Positions 9,612 through 19,300 of a stretch of 64,000 nt of DNA are shown piece by piece (position 1 is the first letter of the stretch; every line of letters starts with the position of its first letter). A model generated the notes under the pieces. The model did no database searches, was not told the DNA's origin, and saw only the letters and a program-made list of their open reading frames with translations. The DNA is from Ottowia thiooxydans DSM 14619 (lineage in GTDB: Bacteria > Pseudomonadota > Gammaproteobacteria > Burkholderiales > Burkholderiaceae_C), in NCBI RefSeq assembly GCF_000422885.1, contig NZ_AUGX01000014.1, positions 146,912 through 210,911 on the forward strand, in the 5' to 3' direction. The translations under genes were made by a program, and so were the position numbers.

Positions 9612-10040
9612 TCAATACAAACCAAACAGCTTGGCACCCAAGATCACGGTGAGCGCCACGCTCAGGACCAGGGTCGTGAGGGCCGTGCTTCTACCAAATT
9701 CCTTGCTCAACTTATGCGTGGCATCCATGTAGAGGTGACGCAAGCCTGCGATCAGGTGGTGCAGATAGGCCCAGATGAGCGCGAGCACGACCAACTTGAT
9801 GAACCAGCCGGGGAAAAACCACAGTCCGGTGGTGAAGGCCGCAGTGAACTGACCAAAAGAAACTTCCGAAGAAACCGATTTGTCGAACAGCCAGATGATG
9901 AACGGCAACAACAGGAACATCAGGGCACCACTGATCCGGTGAAGGATCGACACGATGGCCGCCGGCGGCATGCGGTAGGTGGTTATGTCGGTGATGTTGA
10001 TGTTGCGGAACTCAGGCCGTTTCTTGGCAACTTCGCTCAT
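9612..10040 (-). CDS. sdhC: Succinate dehydrogenase cytochrome b556 subunit C
   Basis: A 142-residue cytochrome b subunit of complex II. The family pattern RPEFRNINITDITTYRMPPA leads into SILHRISGALMFLLLPF (quinone/heme helix, with the SxxHRxSG motif), and the heme-ligand region HLIAGLRHLYMD follows at about 90-101. Three transmembrane helices are visible. The start at 10040 (MSEVAKKRPEF) matches the family. The open frame extends upstream to 10124, but that extension (MSLLHCNRIYK...) resembles no SdhC. It is the first sdh gene after the GntR regulator, with an 80-bp gap that may hold a promoter. Confidence 0.93.
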   Translation of the reverse strand: MSEVAKKRPEFRNINITDITTYRMPPAAIVSILHRISGALMFLLLPFIIWLFDKSVSSEVSFGQFTAAFTTGLWFFPGWFIKLVVLALIWAYLHHLIAGLRHLYMDATHKLSKEFGRSTALTTLVLSVALTVILGAKLFGLY

Positions 10041-10120
10041 GGGAGATCTTTCTTCAATGTGTAACGACAAGGTCGTAGTTCGCGGGCAAATTTTGTAAAT
10101 TCTATTGCAATGCAGCAGAC

Positions 10121-10918
10121 TCAACTGAGATGGTTGCGATAGTAGTGCGTATCAGTGCGGTACAAGCCGCGGCGAAGCTCCATGGGAACGTCGTTGTAAG
10201 TGTAGGCAATACGCTCTACGCTGAGCAGTGGTGTCGCCGGAGTGACTCCCAGCAAATCTGCTTGCGCTGTATCCGGCAAAACGGCCCTAATTTTCTCGTC
10301 GGCGCGCACCATGCGCACTCCAAATTCAGCTTCAAAGAGCGCGTACATGGGGCCGTGATAGGCAGCCAGTCGTTCGGCGGTCAAGCCTTTGAATGGGCCG
10401 CCAGGAAGCCAGAGGTCTTCGCAAATGGTGGGAACGCCGGTGAAGGTCAGTACGCGCCGTGCCTGAAGAACAGGGTCTCCAGTGCGCAATGCCAGCGCAC
10501 GCGCAATTTCAGCGCTTGCCCGCAGGCGCTTGCATTCAATGATTTCTCGTTGGGCCGGGCCTTCGCTGTCTGTGGTGCCGCTGTCAGGCTCCAGGCGAAG
10601 GAAACGGTACTGCACGTGCTGCTCGGCATGCGTGGCCACGAACGTGCCGCGGCCCTGCCGACGCATCAGTAAGTTCTCAGAAGCCAGTTCATCCACGGCT
10701 TTGCGTACCGTTCCCTGGCTGACGCGAAAACGTGCTGCAAGGTCGAATTCGCTGGGGATGACCTCACCAGGCTTCCACTCGCCCTGTTGCAGGCTGCGCA
10801 GGATCAAACCCTTGATTTGCTGATAAAGCGGACTGAATGCAGGGGTTCCACCACCCGAGGGCAAGCCGGGAGAGAACGGCGGCTCGGAATCTGAGAGAGA
10901 AAAGGCGGGGGTGGCCAT
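10121..10918 (-). CDS. GntR-family regulator with UTRA domain (HutC type)
   Basis: A 265-residue regulator with an N-terminal GntR winged helix (about 28-95; LILRSLQQGEWKPGEVIPSE, RFRVSQGTVRKAVDELASE, RRQGRGTFVATH) and a C-terminal UTRA ligand-binding domain of the HutC subfamily (about 110-255). It stands between the sdh operon, transcribed in the same direction, and the divergent mdh gene. This placement is conserved in Burkholderiales and suggests control of TCA-cycle genes. The perfect palindrome at 11030-11041 in the divergent gap is a likely binding site. The ligand is unknown; a carboxylic acid is a guess from context. Confidence 0.9.
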   Translation of the reverse strand: MATPAFSLSDSEPPFSPGLPSGGGTPAFSPLYQQIKGLILRSLQQGEWKPGEVIPSEFDLAARFRVSQGTVRKAVDELASENLLMRRQGRGTFVATHAEQHVQYRFLRLEPDSGTTDSEGPAQREIIECKRLRASAEIARALALRTGDPVLQARRVLTFTGVPTICEDLWLPGGPFKGLTAERLAAYHGPMYALFEAEFGVRMVRADEKIRAVLPDTAQADLLGVTPATPLLSVERIAYTYNDVPMELRRGLYRTDTHYYRNHLS

Positions 10919-11029
10919 AGGTGGGTAGATGTCTTCGGCGCGAAAGCAGGAAATGAAAAAGCGCGCCCTTCATGGGGACCCCCAGTTTTTCACGGGTTCC
11001 CTGGCCGCCGTCGGGGCAGGGCAATCATA

Positions 11030-11041
11030 TCTTATATAAGA
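11030..11041. promoter_or_regulatory. Palindrome TCTTATATAAGA, probable GntR operator
   Basis: A perfect 12-bp palindrome lies in the divergent gap between the GntR gene and mdh, 11 bp before a -35-like TTGACC. A further AAGACA half-site-like sequence follows directly. GntR-family operators are commonly short palindromes of this AT-rich kind. Assignment to the neighbouring regulator is inference. Confidence 0.5.
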
Positions 11042-11052
11042 CACAAGACAAA

Positions 11053-11080
11053 TTGACCGTATGGGGATTTCCCGGATACA
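11053..11080 (+). promoter_or_regulatory. Possible sigma-70 promoter of mdh
   Basis: TTGACC at 11053-11058 is separated by 16 bp from GATACA at 11075-11080, about 98 bp before the mdh start. The -35 fits well, the -10 is weak. The upstream palindrome at 11030-11041 would place a bound regulator directly against the -35 region. Confidence 0.35.
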
Positions 11081-11177
11081 CTCCCAGGTTAATCGCCATG
11101 CTCCTTGGCTTGCGGTTTGACCGCATCGGGGCGTATAGGCCGTTACCGTTTTCTCAATACCAACTGGAGTTTTTTCG

Positions 11178-12164
11178 ATGAGCAAGAAGCCTGTTCGCGT
11201 CGCCGTTACCGGCGCCGCCGGTCAAATTGGTTACGCCCTGCTGTTTCGCATTGCTTCCGGCGAAATGCTGGGCAAGGATCAGCCGGTCATCCTCCAGTTG
11301 CTCGAAATCCCTGATGAAAAAGCGCAAAAGGCGCTTACAGGCGTGATGATGGAGTTGCAAGATTGCGCATTCCCACTGCTGGTGGGTATGGAAGCGCACA
11401 GCGATCCCATGACCGCCTTCAAGGATATCGATTACGCACTGCTGGTGGGTGCTCGTCCTCGCGGTCCTGGCATGGAGCGCGCCGATTTGCTGGCTGCCAA
11501 CGCGCAGATTTTCACTGCACAGGGCAAAGCGCTCGACAAAGTGGCCAGCCGCAACGTCAAGGTGCTGGTGGTGGGCAACCCTGCTAACACTAACGCCTAC
11601 ATCGCGATGAAATCCGCTCCTAGCCTGCCTGCTAAGAACTTCACCGCCATGCTGCGTCTGGACCACAACCGCGCTCTGAGCCAAGTGGCAGCGAAAACAG
11701 GCAAGCCTGTGGCCGCTATCGGGAAGCTTACAGTTTGGGGCAACCACTCGCCCACCATGTACGCTGACTACCGCTTTGCCACCATTGATGGCGAAGCCGT
11801 CAAGGACATGATCAACGATCAAGAGTGGAACGCCAACGTGTTCCTGCCCACCGTCGGCAAGCGTGGCGCCGCCATCATTGATGCACGTGGCTTGTCCTCA
11901 GCTGCCTCCGCTGCCAATGCCGCTATCGATCACATGCGTGATTGGGCACTGGGAACCAATGGCGAGTGGGTCACGATGGGTATTCCATCGCAGGGCTGGT
12001 ATGGCATTCCTCAGGATACGATTTTTGGCTTCCCCGTGACTTGCGAGAACGGCGAATACAAAATCATCGAAGGCCTGCCAATCGATGCTTTCAGCCAAGA
12101 GCGCATCAACAAAACCTTGGAAGAGCTCGAAGGCGAGAAAGACGGCGTCAAGCATCTGCTTTGA
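11178..12164 (+). CDS. mdh: Malate dehydrogenase
   Basis: A 328-residue NAD-dependent malate dehydrogenase of the cytoplasmic type found in Burkholderiales, interconverting malate and oxaloacetate. The nucleotide site [11 protein letters not shown] is at about 11-21. Asp162 and Arg165 lie in LDHNRA, and the proton-relay His190 in [12 protein letters not shown]. It is divergent from the GntR regulator and begins the plus-strand TCA gene series with the CitE-like lyase and acnB. A weak stem-loop follows the stop. Confidence 0.97.
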   Translation: MSKKPVRVAVTGAAGQIGYALLFRIASGEMLGKDQPVILQLLEIPDEKAQKALTGVMMELQDCAFPLLVGMEAHSDPMTAFKDIDYALLVGARPRGPGMERADLLAANAQIFTAQGKALDKVASRNVKVLVVGNPANTNAYIAMKSAPSLPAKNFTAMLRLDHNRALSQVAAKTGKPVAAIGKLTVWGNHSPTMYADYRFATIDGEAVKDMINDQEWNANVFLPTVGKRGAAIIDARGLSSAASAANAAIDHMRDWALGTNGEWVTMGIPSQGWYGIPQDTIFGFPVTCENGEYKIIEGLPIDAFSQERINKTLEELEGEKDGVKHLL

Positions 12165-12174
12165 TGCAACTTGG

Positions 12175-12206
12175 CTCACTCTCTCCTTTTTTGGGGTGAG
12201 AGTGAG
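12175..12206 (+). terminator. Possible stem-loop after mdh
   Basis: CTCACTCTC pairs with GAGAGTGAG (9 bp), with a T-rich loop and two further inner pairs, starting 10 bp after the mdh stop. The T-run is in the loop rather than after the stem, so termination is uncertain; it may instead protect the mRNA end. Confidence 0.35.
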
Positions 12207-12331
12207 GCCGGGTTTGGGGGGAGGGCGGCGGCGCAGATAAGAAAAAAAGCCTGTGCTTAGAGCATGTTGCTACAAGGAAGAGAAATCTCTCTGCGCATCA
12301 GCCCTCCAATCGCTTTTTCACACCTCCCACC

Positions 12332-13306
12332 ATGCAGCATCCTCGCGATATTCTTCTCGGCGCTCAAGCCACAGCTGGCATGCTGCCGGTTTGTGACCAT
12401 TACAGCGGCGTCGAAGCGCGTATGCGCAAGAGCCTGCAGCTGCAGGCTGAAATGACTCAGGAGTTCGGAACCTGCGTCTTCGATGTCACGCTCGATTGCG
12501 AAGATGGTGCTCCGGTGGGTGGCGAGACCGAACATGCCGCGCTGGTCACTGAACTGGCCCTCGCGGCCCCTGCGGATGCAAGGGTCGGGGTTCGGGTGCA
12601 CCCGGTCGATCACCCCTCATTCGAAGCTGATATCGCGCAAATCGCTGGCAGGGCGGGTGGCCGGCTTTCTCACATCATGATTCCCAAGGTGGAGTCAGTG
12701 AATGATGTTGAGCTCGCAGAAAAAGCCCTTTTGTCGGCCTATCCTGCCGGCCTGCCCTTACAGGTGTTGATTGAGTCGCCAGCGGCTGTGCACCGTGCTT
12801 TTGAAATCGCAGCCCATCCGCGCGTTCAATCGCTCAGTTTCGGTTTGATGGATTTTGTGTCTGCCCATGCAGGCGCGATTCCCGCAGATGGCATGGGCAT
12901 TGAAGGCCAGTTTACGCATCCACTGGTATTGCGTGCCAAACTTGAAATTGCTTCGGCCGCACACGCATCTGGCAAGGTTCCCTCGCATTGTGTGGTGACC
13001 GAATTCAATGATGTGCAGGCCATGCAGACAGCCGCGCGGCGCGCGGCGCGCGAGTTTGGCTATACCCGCATGTGGAGTATTCACCCTAGCCAAATTCGCC
13101 CCATTCTGGAGGCCTTTGCCCCGGATGAAAGGCAGATAGAAACGGCCGCTGCCATTTTGCTGGCAGCCGTTAAAGCCGATTGGGCTCCCATCAGCTATGC
13201 CGGTGCATTGCATGACCGTGCCAGTTATCGGCATTTCTGGCATGTGCTGGAACGAGCACACGGTACTGGCCGAGCGCTTCCCTCGGAGGTGATGCCATGG
13301 TTTTGA
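12332..13306 (+). CDS. CitE-like HpcH/HpaI-family CoA ester lyase
   Basis: A 324-residue TIM-barrel lyase of the HpcH/HpaI aldolase, citrate lyase beta / malyl-CoA lyase group. Visible signatures are DVTLDCEDGAP (metal and CoA region, about 50-60), RVHPVDHP, MIPKVESVND (about 117-126), LIESPAAVHRAFEI and SFGLMDFVSAH, and a C-terminal MWSIHPSQIRPILEAF. No citrate lyase alpha or gamma subunits are nearby, so it is not a fermentative citrate lyase. The exact substrate (malyl-CoA, citramalyl-CoA or similar) is open. The mdh / CitE-like / acnB arrangement is a recurring Burkholderiales neighbourhood. The ATG has no strong ribosome site. Confidence 0.87.
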   Translation: MQHPRDILLGAQATAGMLPVCDHYSGVEARMRKSLQLQAEMTQEFGTCVFDVTLDCEDGAPVGGETEHAALVTELALAAPADARVGVRVHPVDHPSFEADIAQIAGRAGGRLSHIMIPKVESVNDVELAEKALLSAYPAGLPLQVLIESPAAVHRAFEIAAHPRVQSLSFGLMDFVSAHAGAIPADGMGIEGQFTHPLVLRAKLEIASAAHASGKVPSHCVVTEFNDVQAMQTAARRAAREFGYTRMWSIHPSQIRPILEAFAPDERQIETAAAILLAAVKADWAPISYAGALHDRASYRHFWHVLERAHGTGRALPSEVMPWF

Positions 13307-13388
13307 ACTTTGACCGTGTGACGCACCCGCGTCTGAATGTCATTTCCCTCTCGTATTCTTTCGCTTTTACCCAGAAGGTGGCTTACCC

Positions 13389-13970
13389 ATGACCATTAAG
13401 CTCATTGCCCTCGCTACGTTGACTGCTGCCTTGTCGCTGCCGAGTGGTGTCGTTCAGGCGCAAACGGCCAACAATGCCAAGAAGCCGGCAGCCACGAAGG
13501 CGGCTCCGGCCGCGAAAAAAGCCCCAGTCAAGAAAGCCGCTCCCAAACCTCGGGTACCTGTGAAAACGGCTAAGGCGGTGGAAGCCAACACCCCTGTGGT
13601 GCCTCTTTCCAGCCGCCTGACAGAAGCGGAATTGGCCATTGCCGACGTTATTCATACCGGCAAGATCCAGTGTGAGCTTGGCGCCGACGTCACCGTGAAA
13701 GCGGATGAAGCCAACCGTGGTTTCTTCTATATCAGCACTGGCAAGCGTCGTTACTACATGTACCCGGTCGAAAGCCGCACAGGCGCTATTCGTCTGGAAG
13801 ATGGCCGTGCGGGTGCCATGTGGCTCCAGTTGGGCAACAAATCCATGCTGATGGATCAGCGAGCCGGCCAGCGAGTGGCTGATGAATGCGCCACGGACGC
13901 TCAGCGCCTCGTCGCCGAGCACATGAAAGTCAATAAAACCCCCGGCCTGTTGGACGACCCGAAAAAGTAA
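13389..13970 (+). CDS. Conserved exported protein of unknown function
   Basis: A 193-residue protein with a cleavable signal peptide (about 1-24, ending VVQAQ). A Lys/Ala/Pro-rich linker of roughly 45 residues (histone-tail-like KKPAATKAAPAAKKAP) follows, then a compact C-terminal domain (about 72-185) with two cysteines (CELGADVTVKAD and ADECATDAQR) that could form a disulfide in the periplasm. I do not recognise a named family; similar proteins occur next to acnB in relatives. It starts 82 bp after the CitE-like gene and ends 60 bp before acnB, so co-transcription is likely. The basic linker suggests contact with a polyanion such as the cell wall or LPS, which is speculation. Confidence 0.75.
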   Translation: MTIKLIALATLTAALSLPSGVVQAQTANNAKKPAATKAAPAAKKAPVKKAAPKPRVPVKTAKAVEANTPVVPLSSRLTEAELAIADVIHTGKIQCELGADVTVKADEANRGFFYISTGKRRYYMYPVESRTGAIRLEDGRAGAMWLQLGNKSMLMDQRAGQRVADECATDAQRLVAEHMKVNKTPGLLDDPKK

Positions 13971-14030
13971 GGCACGAAAAATGCGTCCGCATTGGCGAGT
14001 GTTGTGAATAGTCAAGTTTCAGGAGAAAAA

Positions 14031-16622
14031 ATGTTAAATAACTACCGTACCCACGTTGCTGAACGCGCTGCCCTTGGTATTCCTCCGCTCCCGCTGGATG
14101 CCAAGCAAACTGCAGATTTGATCGAACTCATCAAGAACCCGCCAGCAGGCGAAGATGCTTTCCTTCTCGACTTGCTGACGCACCGCATTCCGCCGGGAGT
14201 AGATGACGCCGCTAAAGTCAAAGCCAGCTTCCTGGCGGCCGTGGCCCATGGCGATTTGCAAGTTGCCCTTATCAGCAAGGCCAAAGCTACGCAGTTGCTC
14301 GGCACAATGGTCGGCGGCTACAACGTACACCCGTTGATCGAATTGCTGGACGACCCTGAAGTGGCCGGCGTGGCAGCGGATGCGCTGAAGAAGACGCTGC
14401 TGATGTTCGATTTCTTCAACGACGTCGCTATCAAGGTCAAGGCAGGCAATGTCAAGGCCAAGGAAGTCATGCAGAGCTGGGCTGATGCTGAGTGGTTCAC
14501 CAGCCGACCTGAAGTGGCTAAAAAGATCACCGTCACGGTGTTCAAGGTCCCCGGCGAAACCAATACCGACGATCTTTCACCTGCACCTGATGCCTGGAGC
14601 CGCCCTGACATCCCGCTGCACTACCTGGCCATGCTGAAGAACACTCGTTCTGACGCGGCCTTCGTGCCAGAAGAAGATGGCAAGCGCGGCCCGATGAAGT
14701 TCATCGAAGACCTGAAGAAAAAAGGCCATCTGGTGGCTTATGTCGGCGATGTGGTCGGCACCGGTTCCAGCCGTAAATCAGCTACCAACAGCACGATTTG
14801 GGCGACAGGTGTAGACATTCCGTTTGTGCCAAACAAGCGTTTCGGCGGTGTCACACTGGGTGGCAAAATCGCTCCTATCTTCTTCAACACGCAAGAGGAT
14901 TCCGGTGCGTTGCCGATCGAGGTGGACGTCACCAACTTCAACATGGGCGACGTGCTGGACATCTTCCCCTATGAAGGCAGGATCGAGCGGGACGGCCAGA
15001 AGGTCGCAGATTTCCAGCTCAAAAACGATCTGCTTTTGGATGAAGTGCAGGCCGGCGGCCGCATCAACCTCATCATCGGCCGCTCGCTGACAGCCAAGGC
15101 TCGTGAGACCTTGGGGCTTCCGGCCTCGAACGTGTTCCGTCTGTCCGTAGCACCTGCTCAATCCAAAGCCGGTTTCACGGTTGCTCAGAAAATGGTTGGC
15201 CGCGCATGTGGCCTGCCAGAAGGACAGGGCGTTCGTCCGGGCACGTACTGCGAGCCACGCATGACCACCGTAGGAAGCCAGGACACCACTGGTCCCATGA
15301 CGCGTGACGAGCTGAAAGACCTGGCCTGCCTCGGCTTCTCCGCCGATATGGTGATGCAATCGTTCTGCCATACCTCCGCGTATCCAAAGCCAGTGGACGT
15401 GAAAACCCACCGTGAACTTCCTGCCTTCATGAGCAACCGGGGCGGCGTGGCGCTGCGTCCGGGCGATGGCGTGATCCACTCATGGCTCAACCGTTTGCTG
15501 CTCCCTGATACCGTGGGTACCGGCGGCGATTCGCATACTCGTTTCCCCATCGGCATTTCCTTCCCTGCTGGTTCCGGCCTCGTGGCCTTCGGTGCAGCCA
15601 CTGGCGTGATGCCACTGGATATGCCCGAATCCATTCTGGTGCGCTTCAAAGGCGAGTTGCAACCGGGCGTCACTTTGCGTGATCTGGTGCACGCGATTCC
15701 TCTGTACGCCATCAAAAAAGGCTTGCTCACCGTAGCCAAGGCCGGCAAGATCAATGCCTTCTCTGGGCGCATTCTCGAGATCGAAGGCCTGCCAGATCTG
15801 AAGGTTGAGCAAGCGTTCGAGTTGTCAGATGCATCCGCTGAGCGCTCGGCTGCTGGCTGCACGATCAAGCTCAACAAAGAGCCAGTCATGGAGTACCTGC
15901 AGTCGAACGTCGTTCTGATGAAGAACATGATCGCCCAAGGCTATGCAGACGCAAAAACCTTGATACGCCGCATCGAAAAAGTGGAAGCCTGGCTCGCCAA
16001 ACCTGATCTGCTGGAAGCTGATAAGGATGCCGAGTACGCCGAAGTGATCGAGATCGATCTGGCTGACATCAAGGAGCCGATCGTTTGCTGCCCCAACGAT
16101 CCTGATGACGCGAAGTTCCTGTCAGAAGTGGCCGGTACCAAGATCGACGAAGCCTTCATCGGCTCTTGCATGACCAACATCGGCCATTTCCGTGCAGCTG
16201 CCAAGCTGTTGGGCGGCCAGCGGGACATTCCGGTCAAGCTGTGGGTGGCACCGCCTACCAAGATGGACCAGGATGAGCTGATCAAGGAAGGGCATTACTC
16301 TGCCTTTGGTACCGCAGGTGCGCGCACGGAATCCCCCGGTTGCTCGCTGTGCATGGGTAACCAGGCTCAAGTGCGTGAGGGCGCCACGGTGATTTCCACC
16401 AGCACCCGTAACTTCCCTAACCGTCTGGGCAAGAACACGAATGTGTATCTGGGCTCGGCCGAGTTGGCTGCCATTGCTTCGCGTATCGGCAAGCTGCCTA
16501 CCAAAGAGGAATACCTCAAGGAAATGGGCGTGATCGATGCAGACAAGGCAAGTGTCTATCGCTATATGAACTTCGATCAGATCGAAGAGTATGCGAATGT
16601 GGCCAAGGAAGTAGCGGCGTAA
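14031..16622 (+). CDS. acnB: Aconitate hydratase B
   Basis: An 863-residue bifunctional aconitase B (citrate/isocitrate; also 2-methylisocitrate in this family). The AcnB-specific helical HEAT-like domain is at the N-terminus (about 1-160), followed by the swivel domain, linker and catalytic domains. The three cluster cysteines are Cys713 ([10 protein letters not shown]), Cys771 and Cys774 ([10 protein letters not shown]), matching E. coli AcnB, which is 865 residues. I chose the ATG at 14031 because AGGAGAAAAA precedes it and [22 protein letters not shown] is the family N-terminus. An in-frame GTG upstream at 14004 and the open frame from 13992 are less likely. Confidence 0.97.
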   Translation: MLNNYRTHVAERAALGIPPLPLDAKQTADLIELIKNPPAGEDAFLLDLLTHRIPPGVDDAAKVKASFLAAVAHGDLQVALISKAKATQLLGTMVGGYNVHPLIELLDDPEVAGVAADALKKTLLMFDFFNDVAIKVKAGNVKAKEVMQSWADAEWFTSRPEVAKKITVTVFKVPGETNTDDLSPAPDAWSRPDIPLHYLAMLKNTRSDAAFVPEEDGKRGPMKFIEDLKKKGHLVAYVGDVVGTGSSRKSATNSTIWATGVDIPFVPNKRFGGVTLGGKIAPIFFNTQEDSGALPIEVDVTNFNMGDVLDIFPYEGRIERDGQKVADFQLKNDLLLDEVQAGGRINLIIGRSLTAKARETLGLPASNVFRLSVAPAQSKAGFTVAQKMVGRACGLPEGQGVRPGTYCEPRMTTVGSQDTTGPMTRDELKDLACLGFSADMVMQSFCHTSAYPKPVDVKTHRELPAFMSNRGGVALRPGDGVIHSWLNRLLLPDTVGTGGDSHTRFPIGISFPAGSGLVAFGAATGVMPLDMPESILVRFKGELQPGVTLRDLVHAIPLYAIKKGLLTVAKAGKINAFSGRILEIEGLPDLKVEQAFELSDASAERSAAGCTIKLNKEPVMEYLQSNVVLMKNMIAQGYADAKTLIRRIEKVEAWLAKPDLLEADKDAEYAEVIEIDLADIKEPIVCCPNDPDDAKFLSEVAGTKIDEAFIGSCMTNIGHFRAAAKLLGGQRDIPVKLWVAPPTKMDQDELIKEGHYSAFGTAGARTESPGCSLCMGNQAQVREGATVISTSTRNFPNRLGKNTNVYLGSAELAAIASRIGKLPTKEEYLKEMGVIDADKASVYRYMNFDQIEEYANVAKEVAA

Positions 16623-16680
16623 GCGCTGTAGCTTCCCCTTTGCAATCAAGCAGCCTGCGGGCTGTTTGAGCGCGCTGACA

Positions 16681-16706
16681 AAGCCTCCTGTAAAACGGAG
16701 GTTTTG
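16681..16706 (+). terminator. Rho-independent terminator after acnB
   Basis: AAGCCTCC pairs with GGAGGTTT (8 bp, one G-T pair) around an 8-nt loop and runs into TTTTG. It lies about 60 bp after acnB and 130 bp before fdxA, so fdxA should have its own promoter. Confidence 0.65.
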
Positions 16707-16835
16707 TTCATTCTGGGCTGACGTAAAGTGCGCTGCGGCCAACGTTGCACAAAGCGGAAAGACACCGCTGCGCTGTGTTTGTTTGGAACGGGCGAGGTCG
16801 GTAACTTCAGGGCTTTCCAATTACCAAGCTCTGCC

Positions 16836-17174
16836 ATGGCCTACGTTGTCACCGAAAACTGCATCCGATGCAAATACATGGACTGCGTCGCCGTCTGCCC
16901 CGTCGATTGTTTCCACGAAGGGGACACGATGCTCGTCATCAACCCGGAGGTCTGCATCGACTGTGGTGTGTGCACGCCCGAATGCCCGGTCGGGGCGATT
17001 CGCCCCGACGTCGACGACGGCATGCGTGGCTGGGCCCTGTTCAACGCCAAGTACGCATCTGTATGGCGCCCAATTTCCGCCAAAGGCGTACCGCCAGATG
17101 ATGCTTCGGCATGGGACGGCGCCCCGGAGAAGCTCAAGGCCGCCTTTGGTGCAAGCGATCCTGCGCTGGCTTGA
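16836..17174 (+). CDS. fdxA: 7Fe ferredoxin FdxA
   Basis: A 112-residue cytoplasmic ferredoxin with one [3Fe-4S] and one [4Fe-4S] cluster. The cysteine pattern is that of the 7Fe family: Cys9, Cys17 and Cys50 for the 3Fe cluster, with Cys21, Cys40, Cys43 and Cys46 for the 4Fe cluster ([19 protein letters not shown] and [12 protein letters not shown]). The extended C-terminal tail after residue 60 is also typical of FdxA. The ATG at 16836 gives the conserved [10 protein letters not shown] start; the longer open frame from 16728 does not match the family. The gene stands alone between the acnB terminator and a convergent LysR gene. Confidence 0.95.
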   Translation: MAYVVTENCIRCKYMDCVAVCPVDCFHEGDTMLVINPEVCIDCGVCTPECPVGAIRPDVDDGMRGWALFNAKYASVWRPISAKGVPPDDASAWDGAPEKLKAAFGASDPALA

Positions 17175-17271
17175 GCGGGTGTTTTAGACCGCCTATAGGA
17201 GCCGTATGGTGTTGCCCTTCGGCTGCGAAAGGGGCTACGTTCAGCGATGAACTGGCGCGCGCCGTTTTGAT

Positions 17272-18198
17272 TTAAACGCTTGGCAGCCGAGTCTCGCGTT
17301 CCCTGACGAAGATGCGCGCCACCGAGGTCAGGACCAGCAGATTGGGGTCGCGCTCGCGCGCTTTCATGATGCTCAATCCCATGGTCTGGCTAGCGCCCTC
17401 GCTTTCAGCAAACGGAATGAACCGCACCAGGTGCTGATACATCGCACGGATGCGGCCGGGAACCACTGCGCAGGCTACTCCGCTAGAAACCAGGTTCATT
17501 TGAGTGAAGATGTCCTGTACTTCCATCACCACGGATGGGTGAAAATTCTTGAATCGCTCTGCCAGTTGGACTGCGGAGAAGGGCCCCTCGGCCAAAGTAA
17601 CCACCTTCTCGCCCACGTGCTCTGAGAGTACGATGGTCTCGTGCACGGCGAGCGGCGAGCTCAGCGGGGCGGCGAAATAGGGCTCGTCCTCAAACATGGG
17701 CAGCGACACCAGGTCCGAGTCGCCGGGAAGTATCTCGGCGAACACCGCGTCGATCTGCCCCTGTTTCAAGCGGGGCAGAAGTTCGTGGCGGGACTTGCCC
17801 AGGATCAGCTCACACTGCAGGTTGGGCCGGCGCTGATTCATGGACTTGATGAGCTCGGGTAGCACATGACTCGTGAGGGAATAGAGCGAGCCTATTTTCA
17901 GCCGATCAGACGCGTAGCCGGCAGCAATGCGCGTAGCCTCAATGCCCCGATCCAGCCTGCTGAGTACGTCCCGGGCCACGCCGGCCAGCGTGTGAGCGGC
18001 CTCTGTGGGCACCAGGCCCCGGCCCTCGTGGCGAAATAGCGAGCAGCGCACACTGTCTTCCAGGGAGTGCAGTGCGCGGTGCACGCTCACGGCGCTGGTG
18101 TTGAGTGCGTCGGCGGCGGCGTTGAGCGTCTTGCACTCCAGATAAGCCACCAGGGCCTCCAGCTTGCGCGACGAGATATCTTCACTCAGGCGATGCAC
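17272..18198 (-). CDS. LysR-family transcriptional regulator
   Basis: A 308-residue LysR-type regulator. The HTH is at about 10-65 (RKLEALVAYLECKTLNAAADA, SAVSVHRALHSLEDSV, LFRHEGRGLVPTEAAHTL), with an effector domain from about 95. It starts 22 bp after the stop of the upstream MDR-type reductase on the same strand, so the two are probably one transcript. Cysteines Cys53 and Cys130 are in ordinary positions. The inducer is unknown; by context it may act on the adjacent catabolic cluster at 19-27 kb. Confidence 0.88.
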   Translation of the reverse strand: MHRLSEDISSRKLEALVAYLECKTLNAAADALNTSAVSVHRALHSLEDSVRCSLFRHEGRGLVPTEAAHTLAGVARDVLSRLDRGIEATRIAAGYASDRLKIGSLYSLTSHVLPELIKSMNQRRPNLQCELILGKSRHELLPRLKQGQIDAVFAEILPGDSDLVSLPMFEDEPYFAAPLSSPLAVHETIVLSEHVGEKVVTLAEGPFSAVQLAERFKNFHPSVVMEVQDIFTQMNLVSSGVACAVVPGRIRAMYQHLVRFIPFAESEGASQTMGLSIMKARERDPNLLVLTSVARIFVRERETRLPSV

Positions 18199-18220
18199 GG
18201 TGTTGCTCCTGGGGTTGATG

Positions 18221-19195
18221 TCAGCGCGTCAGGATGACGACCTTGCCCTTGACGCGGCGTTCCATGACGTCCCGCAGGGCCTGGCCGGCTTCTTCCATGC
18301 GGTAGCTGCGTGTGACGGGGGGGTGTACGGAGCCTGAGGCGTACAGCGCGAAGAGATCTCTCATGTGCGCCCGCGTGGTTTCGGCGTCGCGACGCAGGAA
18401 GTTGCCCCAGTACACGCCAACAATCGACGCACCCTTGAGCAGCGGCAGGTTGAGTGCCAACCGGGGAACTTCGCCAGCGGCGAATCCCACCACCAGATGT
18501 CGTCCCTCCCATGCCATGCAGCGAAACGCGGCTTCGGACCGCTCACCACCAACGGGGTCGAAAATGACGTCAATGCCGTTGGGCGCTAATTCCTTGATGC
18601 GTTCGCGCAAGTCTTCGGTCGTGTAGTTGATGACGGCGTCTGCACCGTGGGTGGTGCAGAGTTCGAGTTTGCCGGCGTCTGATGCAGCGGCGATGACACG
18701 TGCGCCCATGGCCTTGCCGATCTCGACTGCCGCGATGCCGACCCCTCCACCCGCGCCCAGCACCAGCAGGGTTTCGTTCGCTGCGAGCCGGCCCCGGTCC
18801 TTCAGTGCGTGCAGGGTGGTGCCGTAGGCCAAAACAAAGGCGGCGGCTACGGAATAATCCATGCCCTCGGGTATAGGCACGACGCGCTCGGCCGCGATCA
18901 CCGCTTCCTGGGCGAAGCCGCCAAAGGTGGCGCTACCCACCACGCGATCGCCTACGCTCCAGCCGCTGACGCCAGGCCCCAGCGCCTTCACACGGCCCGC
19001 TACCTCGCCACCAGGCGAGAAGGGCAGTTCGGGCTGCACCTGGTACTTGCGCTGGATGATGAGGGTGTCGGGAAAGTTGACGCCAGCCGCGTGTACCTCG
19101 ATAAGAACCTGTCCGGGCCCCGGCACGGGAGGCGAGATCTCGTCCACGACGAGGAGTTCGGGGAGTCCCCATTGCCTGCACACCACTGCTTTCAT
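18221..19195 (-). CDS. Quinone oxidoreductase-like MDR protein (NADPH-dependent)
   Basis: A 324-residue zinc-independent medium-chain dehydrogenase/reductase related to NADPH:quinone oxidoreductase. Motifs: AAGVNFPDTLIIQ (QOR signature, about 46-58), GGEVAGRVKALGPGV, the nucleotide site LVLGAGGGVGIAAVEIGKA, and VIFDPVGGERSE. No zinc-ligand cysteines are present. The ATG at 19195 gives MKAVVCRQWG, the standard start; the open frame reaches 19279 but would overrun the promoter gap. It is divergent from the IclR gene, and the IclR-type palindrome at 19272-19286 lies between them, so IclR control is likely. It probably reduces an enoyl or quinone-type substrate of the adjacent pathway. Confidence 0.9.
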   Translation of the reverse strand: MKAVVCRQWGLPELLVVDEISPPVPGPGQVLIEVHAAGVNFPDTLIIQRKYQVQPELPFSPGGEVAGRVKALGPGVSGWSVGDRVVGSATFGGFAQEAVIAAERVVPIPEGMDYSVAAAFVLAYGTTLHALKDRGRLAANETLLVLGAGGGVGIAAVEIGKAMGARVIAAASDAGKLELCTTHGADAVINYTTEDLRERIKELAPNGIDVIFDPVGGERSEAAFRCMAWEGRHLVVGFAAGEVPRLALNLPLLKGASIVGVYWGNFLRRDAETTRAHMRDLFALYASGSVHPPVTRSYRMEEAGQALRDVMERRVKGKVVILTR

Positions 19196-19271
19196 CGTTG
19201 TCTTTTTAGTTGTAGTTGGCGGGTCAGTATAGCCAAGAGCCCCATTGCGCGCTATCCACTTTAAATTTATA

Positions 19272-19286
19272 TTCCGCACAGCGAAA
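19272..19286. promoter_or_regulatory. Probable IclR operator, site 1
   Basis: TTCCGCACAGCGAAA sits in the divergent gap between the MDR gene and the IclR gene. It matches 12 of 15 bases of the perfect palindrome at 20219-20233, and the similarity continues on the right (AACTAGAAAG here, AACTAAAAG there). The matching pair in the two gaps flanking one IclR gene is good evidence for a shared binding site. Confidence 0.55.
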
Positions 19287-19300
19287 CTAGAAAGATACCC

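Noticed and set aside
17175..17271. Search for a terminator between fdxA and the convergent LysR gene
   Set aside because: No stem of useful length was found in this 97-bp gap.
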